NCBI GenBank assembly: GCA_963833885.1 | Contig: CAWHZU010000007.1 | Location: 1-64,000, forward strand | Length of the DNA: 64,000 nt | Source of the DNA: JASHPR01 sp963833885 | GTDB lineage: Bacteria > Actinomycetota > Actinomycetes > Streptosporangiales > Streptosporangiaceae | Direction: 5' to 3' | Part shown: in pieces, positions 33,087 through 40,555 of the stretch | Numbering within the stretch: position 1 is the stretch's first letter | Layout: every line of letters starts with the position of its first letter | Notes under the pieces: model-generated | Seen by the model: only the letters and a program-made list of their open reading frames with translations | Told to the model about the DNA's origin: nothing | Databases searched by the model: none | Made by a program: the position numbers and the translations under genes

Positions 33087-34561
33087 GCGCTGCGCCGAAC
33101 TTGACCGAGATTCTCGACCGTCAGTGGTCCCTGCTGATCGGGGGCAGGCTGACGCCCGCGATCAGCGGCCGATATTACGACGACGAGAGCCCGGTGACCG
33201 AGGAGGTCATCGCGGCCGTGCCGGACGCTGGCGCGGCCGATGTCGAGGCAGCGGTGCAGGCAGCAGGTCCAGCGGCGGTGGCCTGGCGGCGGGTGGCGGC
33301 CCGCGACCGCGGGGCCGTCGTCGCTGAGCTGGCAAATGTGCTGGAACGTAACGCCGAGGAGCTGGCACTGCTGGACGCGGTTGATGGCGGCCACCCGGTC
33401 ACCGCGATGCACGCCGACGTGGCCATGGCCGCCGACACGTTGCGTCTGTTTGCCGGGCTGGCTATCGAGATCAAGGGCGCGACCGTGCCCGCCTCCGCCG
33501 AGCACCTGCACATGACCGTGCGGGAACCGTTCGGCGTCGTCGGCCGGATCATCCCGTTCAATCACCCGATCATGTTCGCCGCCGGGAAGATCGCGGCCCC
33601 GCTCGTGGCCGGCAACGCGGTCATCCTGAAGCCGCCGGACTCGGCGCCGCTGTCGGCGCTGCGGATGGGGGAGCTATTCGCCGACATCCTCCCGCCCGGC
33701 CTGCTGTCGGTCGTTGCCGGCGGCGGGCCGGCGGCGGGCCGCGCGCTCGTGCGCCATCCGGCCGTGCGCCGGATCGGCTTCATCGGCAGCGACGCCACCG
33801 GGCGGGCCATCCAGCGGGACGCGGCCGAGGTCGGGGTGAAGGACATCACGCTGGAACTCGGTGGCAAGAACGCGCTGATCGCGTTCGACGACGCCGACCC
33901 GGACCAGGTCGCGGACGGCGTGGTCAACGGGATGAACTTCGCCCGGTCGGCCGGCCAGTCATGCGGCTCCACCTCCCGCCTGCTGCTGCACGAGTCCGTG
34001 GCCGATGAGGTCCTCGACCGGGTTGCCCAGCGGATGGCGGAGATCTGGGTCGGCTCGCCGCTCGATCCGGACACCGAGATGGGCACTCTGTCGTCCCGCC
34101 CGCAGTACGAAAAGACGCTGAGCTACATCGGGATCGGCCGCGACGAGGGCGCGCGGCTGCTGGCCGGCGGTGGGCGCCCGCCGGGCCTCGCACCCGGCCC
34201 CGGGCTGTTCGTCGCGCCCACCTTGTTCGGCGGCGTCCGGCCGGAGATGCGGCTGGCGCGGGAGGAGGTCTTCGGCCCGGTGCTCTCCGCGCTCACCTGG
34301 AAGAGCGAGGACGAGGCGGTGCGCATCGCCAACGCGGTCGACTTCGGCCTGACCGCCAGCGTGTGGACCAACGACCTGCGCCGCGCGCACCGGGTCGCCG
34401 CGGCGCTGGAGGCAGGCTACGTGTGGATCAACGGCTCGTCGCGGCATTTCACCGGGGTACCGTTCGGCGGGGTCAAGCTGTCCGGCATCGGCCGCGAGGA
34501 AAGCCTCGACGAACTGCTCAGCTACACACAGCTCAAGACCGTCAACGTCATGCTCGGATAG
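33083..34561 (+). CDS. NAD(P)-dependent aldehyde dehydrogenase
   Basis: 492 residues. Full ALDH fold: GRIIPFNHPIMFAAGKIAPAL region, GFIGSDATGR nucleotide loop, general base Glu in LELGGKNA, catalytic Cys in GQSCGSTSRL, and EEVFGPVLS. It oxidises an aldehyde to the acid. It follows the importer and precedes a ThDP decarboxylase-type enzyme, so its substrate is probably the aldehyde that enzyme releases, as in mandelate/benzoylformate-like pathways. Closest general resemblance is to betaine-aldehyde or aromatic ALDHs; specificity is not determined. Confidence 0.92.
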   Translation: MSAAPNLTEILDRQWSLLIGGRLTPAISGRYYDDESPVTEEVIAAVPDAGAADVEAAVQAAGPAAVAWRRVAARDRGAVVAELANVLERNAEELALLDAVDGGHPVTAMHADVAMAADTLRLFAGLAIEIKGATVPASAEHLHMTVREPFGVVGRIIPFNHPIMFAAGKIAAPLVAGNAVILKPPDSAPLSALRMGELFADILPPGLLSVVAGGGPAAGRALVRHPAVRRIGFIGSDATGRAIQRDAAEVGVKDITLELGGKNALIAFDDADPDQVADGVVNGMNFARSAGQSCGSTSRLLLHESVADEVLDRVAQRMAEIWVGSPLDPDTEMGTLSSRPQYEKTLSYIGIGRDEGARLLAGGGRPPGLAPGPGLFVAPTLFGGVRPEMRLAREEVFGPVLSALTWKSEDEAVRIANAVDFGLTASVWTNDLRRAHRVAAALEAGYVWINGSSRHFTGVPFGGVKLSGIGREESLDELLSYTQLKTVNVMLG

Positions 34562-34745
34562 CGGCGCCGGAGGGTGTGGCCGGCCTCAGACAGCGGCACC
34601 GGAGGAGAGTGGCTGCCCTCGGACCGGGGCGCCGGAGAGGAGTGGCTGCCCTCGGATAGGGGCGCCGGAGAGGAGTGGCCGCCCTCTGATAGGGGCGCCG
34701 GAGAGGAGTGGCCGCCCTCCCATAGCGGCCCCCGGAAAGGGCGGT
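34561..34745. repeat. 33-bp tandem repeat array between the aldehyde dehydrogenase and ThDP enzyme genes
   Basis: Five units of 32-33 bases plus a partial sixth (consensus GGGGCGCCGGAGAGGAGT + GGCYGCCCTCGGATA). The array fills the whole intergenic gap and carries repeated GGAGAGGAG sequences, the last of which may serve the next gene. Unit length is divisible by 3, so several frames stay open by chance. Confidence 0.92.
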
Positions 34746-34747
34746 AA

Positions 34748-36232
34748 GTGAACGGAGCGCAGATCGCCGTCGAAGCCCTGCGCCGTGAAGGGGTGCGGCA
34801 CATCTTCGGCCTCCCCGGCACGACGATCATGAACCTGATCGATGCCGCGGGCCAGGAGCCGGACATCCGGTACCTGTCTGTCCGGCACGAGCAGGTAGCC
34901 GCGTTCATGGCCGACGGCTATGCACGGGCGGGCGGCGGGATCGGTGTGTGCATGGCGTCACGCGGGCCCGGGGCGGCCAACCTGGCGATCGGTGTCCACA
35001 ACGCGCACGCCGAGTCGGTCCCCGTGCTGGCCCTCGTCGGCCAGGTGTCCGACGGCATCTACTATCGGGACGCGTTCGAGGAGATGGATCTGGTCCGTTT
35101 CTTCGAGCCCATTACCAAGTGGTCGGCGGAGATCCACTCAACTGCCCGGATTCCCGAACTCATGCAGCGCGCGGTGCGGACGGCCCTGTCGGGACGGCCA
35201 GGGCCGGTACTGGTATCGCTCCCGCTGGACGTGCAGACCGCGGAGGCCGACGTGGCCTACCAGCCCCGCTTTCGCCCGGCGCGCCCGGCGCCGCAGGCCA
35301 GCGACGTCGAGGACGCGGTCGCACGGCTCGCCGCCGCAGACCGGCCGGTGGCCATTCTCGGCGGCGGCGCGGCGGGCCGCCGCCATGACGCCAGCCTGAT
35401 CAGGCTCGTCGAACGGCTGCAGCTCCCGGTGGTGACCACCTGGCTGCGCAAAAACGTCTTCCCCAACGATTCGCCGCTGTTCTGCGGGTCGCTGGGGTAT
35501 GGGGCGGTCGCCGCGACCGAGGACCTCGTCCGCCAGGCCGATGTCGTGCTGGCGATCGGCTGCAGGTTCTCGGAGTTCACCAGCCAGCGGTGGACGCTGC
35601 TGCCCTCGGACGCCACGCTCATCCAGGTCGACATCGACCCCGGGGTCCTGGGTCAGTTTTACGTTCCCGATCTCGGAATCTGCGCGGACTCCGCCACGGC
35701 CACCGCCGCGATGCTCGCCGCCGCCGACGGGCGCGCGCTGGACCGGCTCGGAGGGCAGCACGGGCGCGCCGCGAGGGCCGCCGCCGCCCGGCGAGACCTA
35801 CCTGGAGCAGACCGACCTGGAGCAGACCGACCTGGAGCAGGCCCACTCGGAGCAGGCCCACTCGGAGCAGGCCCACCTGGAGCAGGCAGGCATCCGCCAG
35901 GCTTCCCCGGGTCCTCCGGGCGTGTCCTCCGCGGCGCTGATCATCGCGCTGCGCGAGGTGCTCGGCAGCACGCGGGCCATCTTGGTGCAGGACGCGCCGA
36001 GCTTCGGCACCTGGATCCACCGCCATCTCGACTTCACCGAACCCGGTTCCTTTTACGCGTCAGCGGGCGGCAGCATGGGATGGGGGTTCCCGGCGGCCAT
36101 GGGGATGCAACTCGCCCGGCCCGATGCCCGGGTCGTCAACATCAGCGGGGACGGCAGCTTCTGGATGGTCGCGCAGGACCTGGAGACCGCCGTCCGGGAG
36201 GATCTGCCGGTCGTGACGGTGATCAGCAATAA
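34748..36232 (+). CDS. ThDP-dependent enzyme (acetolactate synthase/benzoylformate decarboxylase-like), 5' part of a frameshifted gene
   Basis: From GTG 34748 the frame encodes the Pyr domain (VRHIFGLPGTTIMNLID; ThDP-activating Glu in VRHEQVAAF) and the central domain (RPVAILGGGAAGRR...VDIDPGVLGQF). At about 35770-35800 the reading becomes Gly/Pro/Arg nonsense that ends at 36232. The real C-terminal PP domain continues in the +1 frame. Joined, the protein would be about 580 residues, normal for the family. The break lies in a GC-rich run directly before a 15-base tandem array. Likely substrate: a 2-keto acid imported by the adjacent transporter and passed on as an aldehyde (inference). Confidence 0.75.
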   Translation: MNGAQIAVEALRREGVRHIFGLPGTTIMNLIDAAGQEPDIRYLSVRHEQVAAFMADGYARAGGGIGVCMASRGPGAANLAIGVHNAHAESVPVLALVGQVSDGIYYRDAFEEMDLVRFFEPITKWSAEIHSTARIPELMQRAVRTALSGRPGPVLVSLPLDVQTAEADVAYQPRFRPARPAPQASDVEDAVARLAAADRPVAILGGGAAGRRHDASLIRLVERLQLPVVTTWLRKNVFPNDSPLFCGSLGYGAVAATEDLVRQADVVLAIGCRFSEFTSQRWTLLPSDATLIQVDIDPGVLGQFYVPDLGICADSATATAAMLAAADGRALDRLGGQHGRAARAAAARRDLPGADRPGADRPGAGPLGAGPLGAGPPGAGRHPPGFPGSSGRVLRGADHRAARGARQHAGHLGAGRAELRHLDPPPSRLHRTRFLLRVSGRQHGMGVPGGHGDATRPARCPGRQHQRGRQLLDGRAGPGDRRPGGSAGRDGDQQ

Positions 36233-36488
36233 CTTCTCGTTCGGCAACACCCGGGACCGGCAGCGAACCGCACACGGTGGCCGTTACGTCGGCGTCTTCT
36301 ACGGGAACCCGGACTTCGCGGCGTACGCGAGGCTGCTCGGGGCGCACGGCGAACGCGTCGAAACCGAGGCAGGTCTGCTGCCCGCGCTGGAGCGCGCCAT
36401 GGCCAGCGGGCGCCCCGCCGTCGTCGACGTTATTCAGGACCGGCATGAGGGGCTGCCATCCGATCTGGCCCCGCCGATCGCCCGGTAA
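35796..36488 (+). CDS. ThDP-dependent enzyme, PP domain (3' part of the frameshifted gene)
   Basis: The in-frame continuation of the preceding gene after a +1 shift. It opens with repeats of Leu/Ser-Glu-Gln-x-x (35802-35888). It then gives the pyrophosphate domain: SFYASAGGSMGWGFPAAMG, the ThDP/Mg motif starting NISGDGSFW and ending ISNN, and a normal C-terminus at 36488. The open frame extends upstream to 35499 only by chance. No ribosome site precedes it, so it is not expected to be made alone. Confidence 0.65.
   Translation, partial: TYLEQTDLEQTDLEQAHSEQAHSEQAHLEQAGIRQASPGPPGVSSAALIIALREVLGSTRAILVQDAPSFGTWIHRHLDFTEPGSFYASAGGSMGWGFPAAMGMQLARPDARVVNISGDGSFWMVAQDLETAVREDLPVVTVISNNFSFGNTRDRQRTAHGGRYVGVFYGNPDFAAYARLLGAHGERVETEAGLLPALERAMASGRPAVVDVIQDRHEGLPSDLAPPIAR
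35802..35888. repeat. 15-bp tandem repeats inside the ThDP enzyme gene
   Basis: Five full 15-base units and one partial (CTGGAGCAGACCGAC, later TCGGAGCAGGCCCAC), encoding LEQTD, LEQTD, LEQAH, SEQAH, SEQAH, LEQA in the frame of the C-terminal domain. They sit in the linker between the middle and PP domains. Confidence 0.93.
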
Positions 36489-36508
36489 CCGCGTGATACG
36501 TTGGCGAA

Positions 36509-37258
36509 ATGTCCGCACATAGGGCAATCGTGTACGACCGTATCGGGACCGACTACCGGCACGGGCGGCGGCAGGATCCGAGGATCGCCGCCGCGGTCTG
36601 GGCAGCGCTCGGCGACGCGTCGCCGGTGCTGAACGTGGGCGCGGGCGCCGGCTCGTACGAGCCTGACGACCGGCCGGTAGTGGCGTCGGAGCTGTCGGCA
36701 GTGATGCTGTCCCAGCACCGGCCCGGCGCGGTGCTGCAGGCCCCAGCCGAGGCCCTGCCGTTCAGAGACAACAGCTTCGGTGCCGCGATGGGCGTGCTCA
36801 CCGTGCACCACTGGAGCGACCGCGCCCGGGGCCTGGCGGAGATGCGCCGGGTGTCGCGCGGGCCGGTGGTGCTGTTCGTGCGGGACGGGGACGCCGCGGG
36901 CTGGTGGTGGCTGTATCACTACTTCCCGGCCACGGCGCGGCTGGAAAGGAACCGGGAAACCAGGGTCGGCGACCTGGCCGCGATGCTGGGCGGCCGGCTC
37001 GAGGTGATCCCGGTGCCGATCCCGGCCGACTGCACGGACGGGTTCAACGCGGCGTACTGGCGCCGCCCCGCCGCCTACCTGGACCCGGAGATCTGGAGAT
37101 CCATGTCGGCGCTGGCGCTGATCCCGGACCAGGACCGCGCGGATGGCATCCGCCGCCTCGCCGCTGACCTGGACAGCGGCGAGTGGCGGCGCCGCTGGGG
37201 CGTCCTCCTGCACCTCGACGAGCTAGACCTCGGCTACCGGGTGCTCGTCGCCCGCTAG
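36509..37258 (+). CDS. Class I SAM-dependent methyltransferase
   Basis: 249 residues. Motif I is LNVGAGAGSYEP, with the acidic residue of motif II in VVASELSAVML, motif IV ALPFRDNSFGAAMGVLTVHHW, and a Methyltransf_11-like order. Later residues (RRPAAYLDPEIWRSMSALAL) form a lid region. Substrate unknown. 20 bases after the ThDP gene on the same strand, so it may be its last operon partner. A hairpin at 37260-37299 follows the stop at once. Confidence 0.85.
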   Translation: MSAHRAIVYDRIGTDYRHGRRQDPRIAAAVWAALGDASPVLNVGAGAGSYEPDDRPVVASELSAVMLSQHRPGAVLQAPAEALPFRDNSFGAAMGVLTVHHWSDRARGLAEMRRVSRGPVVLFVRDGDAAGWWWLYHYFPATARLERNRETRVGDLAAMLGGRLEVIPVPIPADCTDGFNAAYWRRPAAYLDPEIWRSMSALALIPDQDRADGIRRLAADLDSGEWRRRWGVLLHLDELDLGYRVLVAR

Positions 37259-37259
37259 C

Positions 37260-37299
37260 GGTTCATTTCTGTCCGGCCGCGCGCAGACAAAAATGAACC
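37260..37299. terminator. Bidirectional terminator-like hairpin
   Basis: GGTTCATTT-C-TGTC pairs with GACA-A-AAATGAACC (13 base pairs, one mismatch, 12-base loop). It has T- and A-rich flanks on both sides, between converging genes. Confidence 0.8.
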
Positions 37300-37304
37300 A
37301 ATAA

Positions 37305-37446
37305 GGGGCAGGGGTGGTGCAGCGGGGCAGGGGTGGTGCGGCGGGGGCAGGGGTGGTGCGGCGGGGGCGGGGGTGGTGCATCCCGAGCGGGGGTGCAGCC
37401 GGGCAGGGGGAGTGCGGCGGGGCAGGGGTGGTGCGGGCGGGCCGGG
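37305..37446. repeat. G-rich tandem repeats with G-quadruplex potential
   Basis: About seven units of 18-21 bases around GGGGCAGGGGTGGTGC, with many runs of four or five G on the + strand. It lies between the hairpin after the methyltransferase and the end of the CoA ligase. No gene. Confidence 0.88.
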
Positions 37447-37470
37447 GCACTCCTTAGCGGGTTGGCGCGG

Positions 37471-39090
37471 CTAGCTGGCGGAGAGGTCGCGCAGGCGGTA
37501 GCGCTGCAGCTTGCCGGTGTTGGTCCGGGGCAGCACGGCCAGGAATTCCACGGCACGCGGGTACTTGTACGGCGCGATCCGCTGCTTCACGAACTCCTGC
37601 AGCTCGGCCACTTTCGCGTCGCCGCCGGGCGCGCCGTCCCGCAGCACCACGAACGCCTTGACGATCTGGCCGCGGGCCTCGTCGGGCACGCCCACAACGC
37701 CGCACTCGGCCACGTCCGGGTGACCGAGCAGGGTCTCCTCGATCTCCGGCCCGGCGATGTTATAGCCGCCCGAGATGATCATGTCGTCGCTGCGGGCCTG
37801 GTACCAGAAGTAGCCGTCCGCGTCCCGCACGTACGTGTCGCCGGTGAAGTTCCAGCCGTCCTGCACGTAGGTCCGCTGCCGGTCGTCGGCCAGGTACCTG
37901 CAGCCGGTCGGCCCCTTGACGGCCAGCCGGCCCGGCGTGCCGTCCGGGACCGGCTTGCCCTCGGCATCCAGGATCGCGGCCTCGTAGCCGGGCACCGCCC
38001 GGCCGGTCGAGCCCGACCGGATCTCGCCGTCGGCCGAGGAGATGAAGATGTGCAGCATCTCGGTGCTGCCGATGCCGTCGATGATCTTGACCCCGGTGGC
38101 GTCGTAGAACGCCTGCCAGACCGGGGCGGACAGGTGCTCGCCCGCCGACACCGGCCGCCGCAGCCCGCGCAGCTGATCGGCCTTGCCCGCGGCGAGCATG
38201 GCGCGGAACGCGGTCGGCGCAGTGGACAGCACCGTGACCCCGTGCCCGGCGATGTGGTCGGCCAGCTCCGCGGGGGTCGCCTTCTCCAGCAGCAGGGTGG
38301 AGGCACCGACCCGGAGCGGGAACACCAGCAGCCCGCCGAGCCCGTAGGTGAACGCCAGCGGCGGGGTGCCGGTGAAGATGTCGTCGGCGCGCGGCTTGAG
38401 CACGTGGGCGGAGAACGTGTCCGCGATCGCGAGCAGGTCGCGATGGAAGTGCATGGCCGCCTTGGGCCGGCCGGTCGTGCCCGAGGTGAACGCGATCATC
38501 GCCACGTCGTCGGCGGCGGTGTCCACGGCGGAGAAGTTGCGCGGCATCGGCTCGACCCGCGCCGTGAGGTCCTCGGGCCCGGCGCCTCCGTAGCTGACGA
38601 TCTGCAGCCCGGCCACGCCGGCCGCGACCAGGTCCTCGGTGAACCGGTGGTCACACAGCGCCACCGTCGGCCGGGACACCTCGCAGATCGTGGCCAGCTC
38701 GCCGGAACGCAGCAGCGACATCGTGGTCACGGCGACCGCCCCGGCCTTGAGCACGCCCAGCCAGCACGCGGCGAGCCACCGGTTGTTCGGGCCGCGCAGC
38801 AGCACCCGGTTTCCCGGCACCACGCCCAGCTCGTCCGCCAGCACCCACGCCACCTGGTTGGAGATCCGCACCACGTCGTCGTAGCTCCAGGTGGTGCGGT
38901 CCTCGGCCAGCAGGCACGGCCGTCCGCCGCCGAGCTTCTCGGCGGTCACGTCCAGCAGTTCGGCCGCGGCGTTGAGCCGCTCCGGATACTGCAGCTCCGG
39001 CAGCGTGAACAGGAAGTCGGGCCACAACCCGTCCGGCGGCAGGTTGTCCCGGCAGAACGTGTCGGCGTGCGCGGACGGCGACAGCCGCAT
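37471..39090 (-). CDS. Aryl-CoA ligase, 2-aminobenzoate-CoA ligase type
   Basis: 539 residues from ATG 39090 with GGGAGGTC upstream. Adenylate-forming enzyme: P-loop AFTSGTTGRPKAA, DGIGSTEMLHIF, TGDTYVRDADGYFWYQ, and the C-terminal lysine in PRTNTGKLQRY. The sequence belongs with benzoate/2-aminobenzoate-CoA ligases (HADTFCRDNLPPDGLWP start). It would activate anthranilate, or salicylate, to the CoA thioester consumed by the monooxygenase/reductase at 40556-42943. Divergent from the PaaX-like regulator, which probably controls it. Confidence 0.88.
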   Translation of the reverse strand: MRLSPSAHADTFCRDNLPPDGLWPDFLFTLPELQYPERLNAAAELLDVTAEKLGGGRPCLLAEDRTTWSYDDVVRISNQVAWVLADELGVVPGNRVLLRGPNNRWLAACWLGVLKAGAVAVTTMSLLRSGELATICEVSRPTVALCDHRFTEDLVAAGVAGLQIVSYGGAGPEDLTARVEPMPRNFSAVDTAADDVAMIAFTSGTTGRPKAAMHFHRDLLAIADTFSAHVLKPRADDIFTGTPPLAFTYGLGGLLVFPLRVGASTLLLEKATPAELADHIAGHGVTVLSTAPTAFRAMLAAGKADQLRGLRRPVSAGEHLSAPVWQAFYDATGVKIIDGIGSTEMLHIFISSADGEIRSGSTGRAVPGYEAAILDAEGKPVPDGTPGRLAVKGPTGCRYLADDRQRTYVQDGWNFTGDTYVRDADGYFWYQARSDDMIISGGYNIAGPEIEETLLGHPDVAECGVVGVPDEARGQIVKAFVVLRDGAPGGDAKVAELQEFVKQRIAPYKYPRAVEFLAVLPRTNTGKLQRYRLRDLSAS

Positions 39091-39145
39091 GGCCTGACCT
39101 CCCTCGTCGCGGGGATAACCCACAGTATTCCGCTATGTTCCTTCA

Positions 39146-39190
39146 ATGACGACCTTCACCGGGACAGCAGAGGGGGTGAGCCGACCTTGA
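39146..39190 (+). CDS. Possible leader peptide (MTTFTGTAEGVSRP) coupled to the PaaX-like gene
   Basis: A 14-residue open frame starting at ATG 39146, 6 bases after a -10-like TATGTT (39134-39139), so a leaderless start is plausible. Its TGA overlaps the TTG start of the regulator (TTGA, 39187-39190). The words CGACCTTCACCGG inside it recur in the first codons of the regulator. It could be a translational leader or simply the 5' untranslated region. Confidence 0.3.
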   Translation: MTTFTGTAEGVSRP

Positions 39191-40056
39191 CCGGACCAGG
39201 AGACGCTGACGGCCCGACCTTCACCGGCCCGGCGGACATTGGCGACCCCTGGCTGGTCCAGCCCCGGGCCCTGATCGTGACGATCTACGGTCTGTACGCG
39301 CGGGACACAGACGGCTGGTTCTCCGTGGCGTCGCTGATCCGGCTGCTGTCCGAGCTCGGCGTCGACGAAAACGCCGTCCGCTCGTCGGTCTCCCGGCTGA
39401 AGCGCCGCAGCATCCTTGAGTCGCGCCGCGCCAACAGTGCCGCGGGCTACGGCCTCTCCGCGCAGGGCCGCGACATTCTCGCCGAGGGCGACCGGCGGAT
39501 CTTCGACCGGCCCCGTGCCCGGCTGGCCGACGGCTGGGTGCTCGCCGTGTTCAGCGTTCCCGAGGAGCAGCGCCGGCGGCGGCACGAGCTGCGCTCCCGG
39601 CTGACCTGGCTCGGCTTCGGCACGGTCTCGTCCGGGGTCTGGATCGCCCCGGCGCAGCTCGCGGCCGAGACCGCCGGGGTGCTCGAGCGCTGCGGCCTGT
39701 CGGGCTACGTGACCCTGTTCCGGGCCGACTACCAGGCGTTCGGTGACCTGCGCGAGCAGATACCGCGCTGGTGGGACCTCGGCCGGCTGCGGCACCTCTA
39801 CCAGGCCTTCCTCGACGCGGCCGGGCCGGTGCTGGCCCGCCCGGACGAGACCGCACCCGGTGCGGCGTTCGCCGACTACGTCTGGACGCTGACCGCATGG
39901 CGGCGGCTGCCGTTCCTCGACCCCGGCCTGCCGGCCGAACTGCTGCCGGAGGGCTGGAATGGGCTCAGTGCGGACCGCGCGTTCACCTCGCTGCGCGAGC
40001 GGCTGGCCGATCCCGCCCGGGCCCACGTGCTCACGGTCACCGGCGTCAGCCGATGA
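39187..40056 (+). CDS. PaaX-family transcriptional regulator
   Basis: 289 residues from TTG 39187, chosen because GAGGGGGTGAG lies just upstream and no later ATG/GTG keeps the N-terminal domain. Winged helix at about 35-90 (FSVASLIRLLSELGVDENAVRSSVSRLKRRSILE), then the PaaX central and C-terminal domains (SGVWIAPAQL, RWWDLGRLRHLYQAF). PaaX represses phenylacetate degradation until the aryl-CoA intermediate binds. Here the neighbours point to aminobenzoyl- or salicylyl-CoA as inducer (inference). The 3' end overlaps the convergent ridA by 11 bases. Confidence 0.88.
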   Translation: MTGPGDADGPTFTGPADIGDPWLVQPRALIVTIYGLYARDTDGWFSVASLIRLLSELGVDENAVRSSVSRLKRRSILESRRANSAAGYGLSAQGRDILAEGDRRIFDRPRARLADGWVLAVFSVPEEQRRRRHELRSRLTWLGFGTVSSGVWIAPAQLAAETAGVLERCGLSGYVTLFRADYQAFGDLREQIPRWWDLGRLRHLYQAFLDAAGPVLARPDETAPGAAFADYVWTLTAWRRLPFLDPGLPAELLPEGWNGLSADRAFTSLRERLADPARAHVLTVTGVSR

Positions 40057-40444
40057 CCGCATGACCCTGGATCTCGACCAGCGCCGCGGGTTCCCACAGC
40101 CTGCTGACCCCGATCGCGGCCATGGCCGGGTACTCCCGGCCGGCCAGCCGCCGCCAGGCCTCGCCGATCTGTTGGCCGTGTTCCCGGTAGTCACCAAGGT
40201 CGACCGCGTACACGGTGAGGCTGGCCAGGTGCTCCGGCCCGCCTCCGGCGGCGCGTAGCGCCTCGAGCAGGTTGGCCAGGGCGCGCTCGAACTGCTCGGC
40301 GACGTTGCCGCCGGTGATCGTGCCGTCCGGCTCGAGCGCGACCTGCCCGGCGAGGAACACCACCCGCCCGCCGTCGGCGACCACAGCGTGCGCGAACCCG
40401 GAGGGCCGCGCCAGCGTCGGGGGGTTCACCCGTTCGAGTGTCAT
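40046..40444 (-). CDS. RidA/YjgF-family protein
   Basis: 132 residues. RidA fold with RVVFLAGQVALEPDGTI, ANLLEALRAAGGGPEHLASLTVYAVD and the C-terminal VEIQGHAVI; the usual catalytic Arg position is occupied in the IGVSRLWEP segment. RidA hydrolyses reactive enamines/imines. That fits beside an enzyme whose 2-aminobenzoyl-CoA product is an enamine-type compound, which would need hydrolysis. Transcribed after the monooxygenase/reductase with a 110-base gap. Confidence 0.88.
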   Translation of the reverse strand: MTLERVNPPTLARPSGFAHAVVADGGRVVFLAGQVALEPDGTITGGNVAEQFERALANLLEALRAAGGGPEHLASLTVYAVDLGDYREHGQQIGEAWRRLAGREYPAMAAIGVSRLWEPAALVEIQGHAVIG

Positions 40445-40555
40445 GTGTGGTCCTCCTCGGTCAGATGCCGATCGCGAGGGCCGGCCTGTCCGGCCAACGT
40501 AGGGGAAGGGGAGGTAGGCGGGGCCAGGGAGTCCGGGGCCGGCCTCCGGGGCGGG

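Noticed and set aside
34522..34908. Leftward frames with 11-residue repeats over the 33-bp array
   Set aside because: The repeats arise because a 33-base unit keeps frames open. No ribosome site or domain.
37333..39186. Rightward frame running from the G-rich array through the aryl-CoA ligase into the PaaX-like gene
   Set aside because: The first 618 codons are antisense to the ligase and have no domain. Only the part from TTG 39187 is the regulator.
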